Shown in pieces: positions 5,746-10,366 of a DNA stretch of 10,366 bases. Source of the DNA: Flavobacteriales bacterium UBA5869 (lineage in GTDB: Bacteria > Bacteroidota > Bacteroidia > Flavobacteriales_D > Crocinitomicaceae). The notes under the pieces were generated by a model, which worked only from the letters and a program-made list of their open reading frames with translations, was not told the origin of the DNA and did no database searches. The stretch is from assembly GCA_002432565.1 (NCBI GenBank), contig DJFP01000120.1, forward strand, positions 19,978 through 30,343. The letters are read 5' to 3'. Every line of letters begins with the position of its first letter. Position 1 is the stretch's first letter. The position numbers were made by a program, and so were the translations under genes.

Positions 5746-8034
5746 CTAGCGGAAAGCTCGTTCGTGGAAAATAATAAAGCCGTAGGTGAACTGGAATGCC
5801 AACGGTGTCTTTTGCTTCGGGAAATAATTCAAGGAAGCCCTGATTGGTCCTAATGGTGAATGGTATATAGCAGACAGAGAGGCAACCTGGGATTCTCCCT
5901 TAAATGGTTTCGAGTAGCCGAATGTGCCGTCATCGTTTTGGGTAATGGAAATGAACGGCTGATACCAATAACCATCCACGCGGATATCAATATTCTTCCG
6001 AAGAGAGAAAATTACATTCAATCCACCTCCAATATACTGGGGAGACCGGTATTCGGCAAAGAAATAGGTTTGCAAATCAGGTAGTGGCTGAAATGCATTC
6101 ATGTTTAAAAGAGTTGCCGTATAATTCTTGAGCAGAGAAAGGTTCGTGATACTTGCCAGTCCGTGGATACCAAATGAAAAATACCTGGTGCTCAAAGGAA
6201 AGCTTTGAATTTCCCCGCGAATATTGAACCAGTGGTGCCCGTTCCTGTAATCGTAATTTTCCAATGAAGTGGATCCTGCAACACTGTGTTCCTTGGCAGC
6301 ACTATAAATGGCTTTAAATTGAGCAAGCGTTCCGGATGATGCCCACTGTTTCCTGTTCAGGGAATTGTGTTCCAAAATCATTACCAGGGAATTTCCATAC
6401 AAGACGGTTCTGTCGGTAGTGTCTTTATTGGTAAAGTCGGAACTTTGATAGTAGCGGTCCTGTGTTTCGAAATGCCTGTAATCCAATCCGAATTTCGAAT
6501 TGTTGAATAAGGGTAATTTGATTCCTCCTCCCACATAGGCCTCATTTTGGACCAGGAAGGATGGTTTTTCATCATCGAAGAACGTGGTGAAGCTTTTGAA
6601 ATAATCCCAACGGTTAATAACGCCATAGAAACTTGCCGAAATCGGATAGTAGGAAGGAAAATGCAGGTCCACATTTGCTCTTCCCGAATTATAGAATTTC
6701 CCGAAATAACCCCCTGCCTGGATGGTACTGGCGAAACGGTCCAAACGCATGTAGTTTAATTGGATAAAACCGGTGTTGATGGCACGCGTACTGATAATTC
6801 CTCCCAAATCGATGCGGAATGGTTTGGCTTCGGTGACTTTGATGTTCAAAGCATAGGTGGAATCTTTTTTTACATCAAGTGTAGGGAATAAATACTTGAT
6901 TTGAGGGGTAGCATAAGTTCTGAAATAACGACGCTTAAAACGCATCCCTGATAAGGTTTCACTTTTCTTGTTTTTAAGAATGGATTTTCTCACATAACTT
7001 TCATCCAGTCCGTATTTATTCGTTGTATTTACTTCAGAAATAACAAGCGGATGGACACTGGCTTTGAAATCGGATCTTTTTTTGTTTAATTCCTCCGTTG
7101 AAACGCGCACATCGAGCATACTTTTGATGCTGTCCATCATGGCAAGTGTCGATTTGTAACCCGCATCGATCGCTTCGTCCACATCATCAAAGTCAAAGGT
7201 GCTGATCTCCGATTTCGGTTCAATAATAATTCCTGATTCACAGGGGATTTTGAACGAAGTATGCGTCACAAGCATGTTTGTCAGCTGACTGATCAAATCA
7301 TCTTCCCGCGGTGGAGCTGCATTGTAAGATACGTTACTTCCGATGATGAAATCAACCGGAAAGTTATTGTACATGACATCTGCCGGGAAGTTGTTGTAAA
7401 GTCCGCCGTCAAAGTAAAGTACACCATTGATGCGAATGGGGTTTACATAAAAAGGAAAGGTCATGGATGCTCTTACGGCCTCATTCAGCTGCCCGTTCGA
7501 AAATACAACTCCTTTTTTAGCGACAATGTCACTGGCAACACAACGGAAAGGGACAAAAAGACTATCAAAATTGTATTGGGAAGAAGCGCCGCTGGCTCCA
7601 AAGAGGCGAAGCATTTCAAAATCGAGTAATTCCGGACGAATAAAATTTGTAGGAAGTGATTTGCTGAAAATACTGTCGAGGGAAAAAGGAAAACTGATAC
7701 CTGATGCATTTTCATTGTCTTCACGCAGCAGGAATTCATAGCGCTGTTCGATTGCTCCTTTTGACATCAGCTGAAACTTGTTGCTTAAGACGTAGTCTTC
7801 AATTTCCTGGGGAGAATACCCGCTGGCATACATAGCACCGACTAATGCTCCCGAAGAAGTTCCCGTAATATAGTTGATCGGGATATTGTTTTCTTCCAAT
7901 GCTTTCAGGACACCAATGTGAGCAAAACCAGATGCGCCACCACCACTCAATACGATTCCAACCCCTTGAGATTGAACGAATAAAGGGGTGAAGCTTAGAA
8001 ATAAGATTATAGTTAGTTGTCTTGCTAATTGCAT
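5746..8034 (-). CDS. Patatin-like phospholipase fused to a POTRA domain and Omp85-type outer-membrane barrel
   Basis: A 762-residue predicted outer-membrane lipid acyl hydrolase. A TTG at 8043 would add three residues, but the ATG at 8034 gives a normal signal peptide (MQLARQLTIILFLSF...), cleaved near VQSQ/G at about residue 22. The patatin domain (about 24-310) carries the oxyanion loop GGGASG (31-36), nucleophile elbow GTSSG with catalytic Ser60, and DGG with catalytic Asp209; the Ser-Asp dyad is intact. A POTRA-like segment follows (about 330-405), then roughly 360 residues of alternating aromatic/polar strands ending QFTYGFIIFHERAFR, consistent with a 16-strand BamA/FhaC-superfamily barrel. 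This order matches PlpD of Pseudomonas aeruginosa (type Vd), where the barrel anchors or secretes the lipase. The last residue is Arg rather than the aromatic usual in many barrels. Likely substrates are membrane phospholipids, but the sequence does not show which. It is transcribed divergently from the methyltransferase gene. Confidence 0.92.
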   Translation of the reverse strand: MQLARQLTIILFLSFTPLFVQSQGVGIVLSGGGASGFAHIGVLKALEENNIPINYITGTSSGALVGAMYASGYSPQEIEDYVLSNKFQLMSKGAIEQRYEFLLREDNENASGISFPFSLDSIFSKSLPTNFIRPELLDFEMLRLFGASGASSQYNFDSLFVPFRCVASDIVAKKGVVFSNGQLNEAVRASMTFPFYVNPIRINGVLYFDGGLYNNFPADVMYNNFPVDFIIGSNVSYNAAPPREDDLISQLTNMLVTHTSFKIPCESGIIIEPKSEISTFDFDDVDEAIDAGYKSTLAMMDSIKSMLDVRVSTEELNKKRSDFKASVHPLVISEVNTTNKYGLDESYVRKSILKNKKSETLSGMRFKRRYFRTYATPQIKYLFPTLDVKKDSTYALNIKVTEAKPFRIDLGGIISTRAINTGFIQLNYMRLDRFASTIQAGGYFGKFYNSGRANVDLHFPSYYPISASFYGVINRWDYFKSFTTFFDDEKPSFLVQNEAYVGGGIKLPLFNNSKFGLDYRHFETQDRYYQSSDFTNKDTTDRTVLYGNSLVMILEHNSLNRKQWASSGTLAQFKAIYSAAKEHSVAGSTSLENYDYRNGHHWFNIRGEIQSFPLSTRYFSFGIHGLASITNLSLLKNYTATLLNMNAFQPLPDLQTYFFAEYRSPQYIGGGLNVIFSLRKNIDIRVDGYWYQPFISITQNDDGTFGYSKPFKGESQVASLSAIYHSPLGPIRASLNYFPKQKTPLAFQFTYGFIIFHERAFR

Positions 8035-8040
8035 TAAAGT

Positions 8041-8048
8041 CAAAAGTA
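8041..8048 (-). promoter_or_regulatory. Possible -7 box of the patatin gene promoter
   Basis: The minus strand reads TACTTTTG (8048-8041), an exact TAnnTTTG, ending six bases before the ATG at 8034. A run of nine A residues on this strand lies just upstream (8058-8050), which could bend the DNA. No good TTTG -33 box lies 17-20 bases upstream. If real, the leader would be very short or absent. Confidence 0.35.
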
Positions 8049-8121
8049 ATTTTTTTTTACCTAAACGCCTCTTCTTTTGCTTTATTTCTCTACTATTTAG
8101 AAAAGCTCACAGGTTTTGTAG

Positions 8122-8129
8122 TACTTTTG
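8122..8129 (+). promoter_or_regulatory. Likely -7 box of the methyltransferase gene promoter
   Basis: TACTTTTG matches TAnnTTTG exactly and is followed by GCCGGCG, with a predicted start near 8135 and a leader of about 20 bases before the ATG at 8158. The -33 region is weak: TTTA at 8096-8099 is spaced 22 bases away. The octamer is the same as the divergent patatin box at 8041-8048. Confidence 0.5.
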
Positions 8130-8157
8130 CCGGCGTATCAATAATTGAACTTGCTTT

Positions 8158-9303
8158 ATGAATATTGTCCTGAAAACATTTTATGGTTTGGAAGATGTGC
8201 TCGCTGATGAGTTAAAGGAACTTGGTTTTCCGGATAGTACGAAACTGAATAGAGCTGTTCAGATTGAGGGAGAATGGAAAGATGTTTATTTTTTGAATCT
8301 GCATGTGCGTTGCGCTATTTCGGTATTGGTAGAGCTGCGCAAGTTTCCGGTTAAAACGGAGAAAGATCTGTATAATGAGGCGAAAAAAATCAATTGGTCA
8401 TCTTTGTTTGACGTACGAAAAACATTTGCGGTAAAAGGGGCCGTTCATTCAACTATTTTCAACCATTCTCAATTTCCCTTTTTGCTGATTAAGGACGCTA
8501 TTGTAGACCATTTCAGGGATGTGAAAGGTGAAAGACCTGATATCAATGTGAAATCACCGCAAATTGTAGTGGATTTATACGTACGTGAGAATGAGGGAGT
8601 GATTTCCATAAACACAAGCGGTCTGCCTTTGTTCCAAAGAGGTTATCGCCAGTCAACGGGAGATGCGCCACTCAATGAAGTAGTTGCTGCTGCACTTTTG
8701 CGCATGAGCGAGTGGGATAAGAAAACAACTTTAATTGATCCGTTTTGCGGGTCAGGGACTATTTTGATCGAAGCTGCTTTATTGGCAGCAGGAATTCCTT
8801 CAAATATTGAAAGAACCCATTACGCATTTAAGAATATGGCCAATTTTGACGCTGACTTGTGGGAGGAAATCCATTCCGATGCAAATAAATTGGTAAAAGA
8901 ACTGCCATGTACACTCATCGGAGGAGATATTGATTCACAAATGGTGATGAAAACCAGAAGGAACCTGCGTGGATTTTCTTTTGGAAGGTTTATCGAAGTC
9001 CACAATGCTTCGGTAGATGAGTTTCCTTTTCCGGAGGGACCAGCCGTTATGATCACCAATCCGCCTTATGGAGAACGTTTGGAAACAGATGTGGAAGATC
9101 TTTACGGAACTTTGGGAAGTATCATGAAACACCGTTTGATGGGATATTCCTGTTTTGTGATATCTTCCAGCGAAGCAGGGTTCAAATACCTGGCTTTAAG
9201 ACCGGATAAAAAATACAAACTCTTCAACGGGGACCTGGAATGTTCTTTCAGAAAGTATTCGATTTACGAAGGTTCCAAAAAGAGCGAAAAAACCGAAGCT
9301 TAA
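8158..9303 (+). CDS. rlmL: THUMP-domain class I SAM-dependent rRNA (guanine-N2) methyltransferase, RlmL/YpsC type
   Basis: A 381-residue cytoplasmic RNA methyltransferase of the COG0116 type. Homologues methylate N2 of a guanine in 23S rRNA (G2445 in E. coli). The N-terminal ferredoxin-like and THUMP region (about 1-155) contacts RNA and contains NTSGLPLFQRGYR (152-164) at its end. The Rossmann-fold catalytic domain has the SAM-binding loop DPFCGSG (194-200), the acidic GGDID (255-259), and the catalytic motif NPPYGERL (301-308). A late FNGDLECSFRKY (356-367) is typical of this subfamily. It corresponds to the N-terminal (RlmL) half of the E. coli RlmKL fusion; the RlmK half is absent, as is usual outside proteobacteria. 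The exact target base is inferred from the family. The ATG at 8158 is followed by the usual IVLKTFYGLEDVLADEL start. Its stop overlaps the stop of the convergent T9SS cargo gene by four bases. Confidence 0.92.
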   Translation: MNIVLKTFYGLEDVLADELKELGFPDSTKLNRAVQIEGEWKDVYFLNLHVRCAISVLVELRKFPVKTEKDLYNEAKKINWSSLFDVRKTFAVKGAVHSTIFNHSQFPFLLIKDAIVDHFRDVKGERPDINVKSPQIVVDLYVRENEGVISINTSGLPLFQRGYRQSTGDAPLNEVVAAALLRMSEWDKKTTLIDPFCGSGTILIEAALLAAGIPSNIERTHYAFKNMANFDADLWEEIHSDANKLVKELPCTLIGGDIDSQMVMKTRRNLRGFSFGRFIEVHNASVDEFPFPEGPAVMITNPPYGERLETDVEDLYGTLGSIMKHRLMGYSCFVISSSEAGFKYLALRPDKKYKLFNGDLECSFRKYSIYEGSKKSEKTEA

Positions 9304-10352
9304 GGTGTAACGATAATACGTTCAGAGATCGTTTCTTCATTATCAAAGTATACGAATGTGTAGACTCCGATTGGTAGTGAAGAAACGATGATCTCGTTAT
9401 TCTTAACAAAATCACTTAGGTTAATCTCTCTTCCAGAAGTATCGAATAATTTGGATTCAAGCAGGGTTTTATAATCTCCCGTGATCCGGATCGTCCCATT
9501 TGAAGGATTTGGGAAAATGGTCAGCTCATTAGTGCTTTTCGGTTTAATGGAACGGATATCATGAAAACGCGTAGTTCCGTTAAAATCTGTCTGTGATAAG
9601 CGGTAATAGCTCGTAACATCCAAATATGCATCGTAATCATAGATTTTATAGCGTAAAGGTTCCGTACTGGTTCCTGCTCCCTTCATGTAAGAGATCGGTT
9701 CGAAATGAATGCCGTCCAGGCTGCGTTCAACGGTGAAGAAATCATTGTTTAATTCTGTTTCTGTCCACCATTCGCATGCAACGGCTCTGTTTTCCAATGA
9801 AACCTGGAAAGTGGTTAGCTCTACCGGAAGAACACTCATACAGTTTACGCAGGCAGATCCACTGAAAGAAGTAGTGTAAGTAATAATTTCATCAGCTCTG
9901 TTCGCTCTTCCGGAAACTCTTATTGTGCCGGGACCAGTCAGGGTATAACTGTCATTCAGTGTTGAATTGGCACCACCTTGCTGGAAAAGTTTGGAACCAC
10001 CCGGAATATCCACTTTAACGACATCACAAGTCTGGCAATTTCCATCTGCTCCCTGTGAAGAAGAGCAACCTGCTCTGTCTCTCATGGTAGCGCTTACCGT
10101 ATAAGTACACCCGGCAGGAACGGTAATATCAACCTGCATGGGAAGGTATCCGGAGCTGCAATTTCCGGTAGTTCCTGAACCACAATTGGGACCGCCTAAA
10201 CTGGTTAAGTTGCATCCGGCAATGCATCCGCATCCTGCTCCGGTAACGCCAATCGCCCCGGATGGACATTGTGCAAATGAGTTTAATGAATACACAAGGA
10301 AAAGAAGCGTGATTCCTGTTAGTTTTTGAAGTGTTGTTGTAGTTTTTTTCAT
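9300..10352 (-). CDS. Secreted cysteine-rich protein with T9SS type A sorting domain
   Basis: A 350-residue protein predicted to cross the inner membrane by Sec and the outer membrane by the type IX system. Residues 1-27 are a signal peptide (KK charge, core ITLLFLVYSL, cleavage SFA/Q), leaving an N-terminal Gln that T9SS organisms often cyclise. The mature N-terminal domain (28-171) holds twelve cysteines (29, 41, 43, 47, 57, 65, 82, 96, 106, 109, 168, 171) and many Gly/Ser/Thr, suggesting a disulfide-rich beta fold of unknown function. Residues 175-270 (PVELTTFQVSLENRA...YYRLSQTDFNG...) form the spacer domain often found before sorting signals. The C-terminal domain (about 276-350) has the type A pattern: LTIFPNPSNG, LFDTSGREI, LPIGVYTF, ERIIV. 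No catalytic motif is visible, so adhesion or another surface role is only a guess. Only 14 upstream bases are in the window, so its promoter is not seen. Confidence 0.9.
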   Translation of the reverse strand: MKKTTTTLQKLTGITLLFLVYSLNSFAQCPSGAIGVTGAGCGCIAGCNLTSLGGPNCGSGTTGNCSSGYLPMQVDITVPAGCTYTVSATMRDRAGCSSSQGADGNCQTCDVVKVDIPGGSKLFQQGGANSTLNDSYTLTGPGTIRVSGRANRADEIITYTTSFSGSACVNCMSVLPVELTTFQVSLENRAVACEWWTETELNNDFFTVERSLDGIHFEPISYMKGAGTSTEPLRYKIYDYDAYLDVTSYYRLSQTDFNGTTRFHDIRSIKPKSTNELTIFPNPSNGTIRITGDYKTLLESKLFDTSGREINLSDFVKNNEIIVSSLPIGVYTFVYFDNEETISERIIVTP

Positions 10353-10366
10353 AGTACCCGGGAAAA

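Noticed and set aside
7261..7741. Overlapping open frames of 84-122 codons inside the patatin gene
   Set aside because: They lie in other frames of a clearly coding gene and have no recognisable protein features.
8035..8043. TTG start at 8043 for the patatin gene
   Set aside because: It adds only three residues, overlaps the candidate -7 box, and the ATG at 8034 gives a normal signal peptide.
591..9303. Possibility that the patatin, VOC and lipoprotein genes form a defence or other linked system
   Set aside because: The genes are separated by their own promoters and hairpins, no nuclease, cyclase or effector partner is present, and the patatin is a secreted barrel protein unlike the cytoplasmic patatin effectors of CBASS.
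10353..10366. CCCGGG palindrome just upstream of the T9SS cargo gene start
   Set aside because: A single six-base palindrome at the window edge with no promoter context visible; nothing can be concluded.

Overview
The window looks like an ordinary chromosomal segment of a member of the Bacteroidota, probably a Flavobacteriales-type bacterium. Three things support this: a protein with a type IX secretion (T9SS) C-terminal sorting domain, a lipoprotein with an acidic surface-export-like sequence after its lipobox cysteine, and promoter boxes of the Bacteroidota form TAnnTTTG (-7), one with a good TTTG (-33). Base composition is moderately AT-rich. There are no tRNA or rRNA genes, insertion sequences, CRISPR arrays or phage genes.

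Layout: the 3' part of the primary sigma factor gene rpoD (+) runs in from the left edge and converges on priA (-), the replication-restart helicase; their stop codons overlap in one TTAA. Next, all on the minus strand, come a DUF4249-like lipoprotein gene with a strong intrinsic terminator, a two-domain VOC (glyoxalase-fold) protein gene, and a large patatin-POTRA-beta-barrel outer-membrane phospholipase gene. The patatin gene diverges from a THUMP-domain 23S rRNA guanine-N2 methyltransferase gene (+). That gene in turn converges, again through a shared TTAA stop overlap, on a minus-strand gene for a cysteine-rich T9SS cargo protein, whose start codon lies 14 bases from the right edge.

The genes do not form one pathway. 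rpoD, priA and the methyltransferase gene are housekeeping genes; the lipoprotein, patatin-barrel and T9SS cargo proteins are envelope or secreted proteins. Each complete gene whose upstream region is visible has its own TAnnTTTG box, so mostly single-gene transcription units are likely. The most structured non-coding stretch is 5518-5745, between the patatin and VOC genes. It holds a hairpin just after the patatin stop, three tandem copies plus one separate copy of GTTCAAAT, a well-spaced promoter whose -33 box lies in the separate copy, and a GC-rich imperfect hairpin in the predicted VOC leader. I found no convincing new multi-gene system; the findings are mainly about this intergenic region, gene-end overlaps, and poorly characterised envelope proteins.
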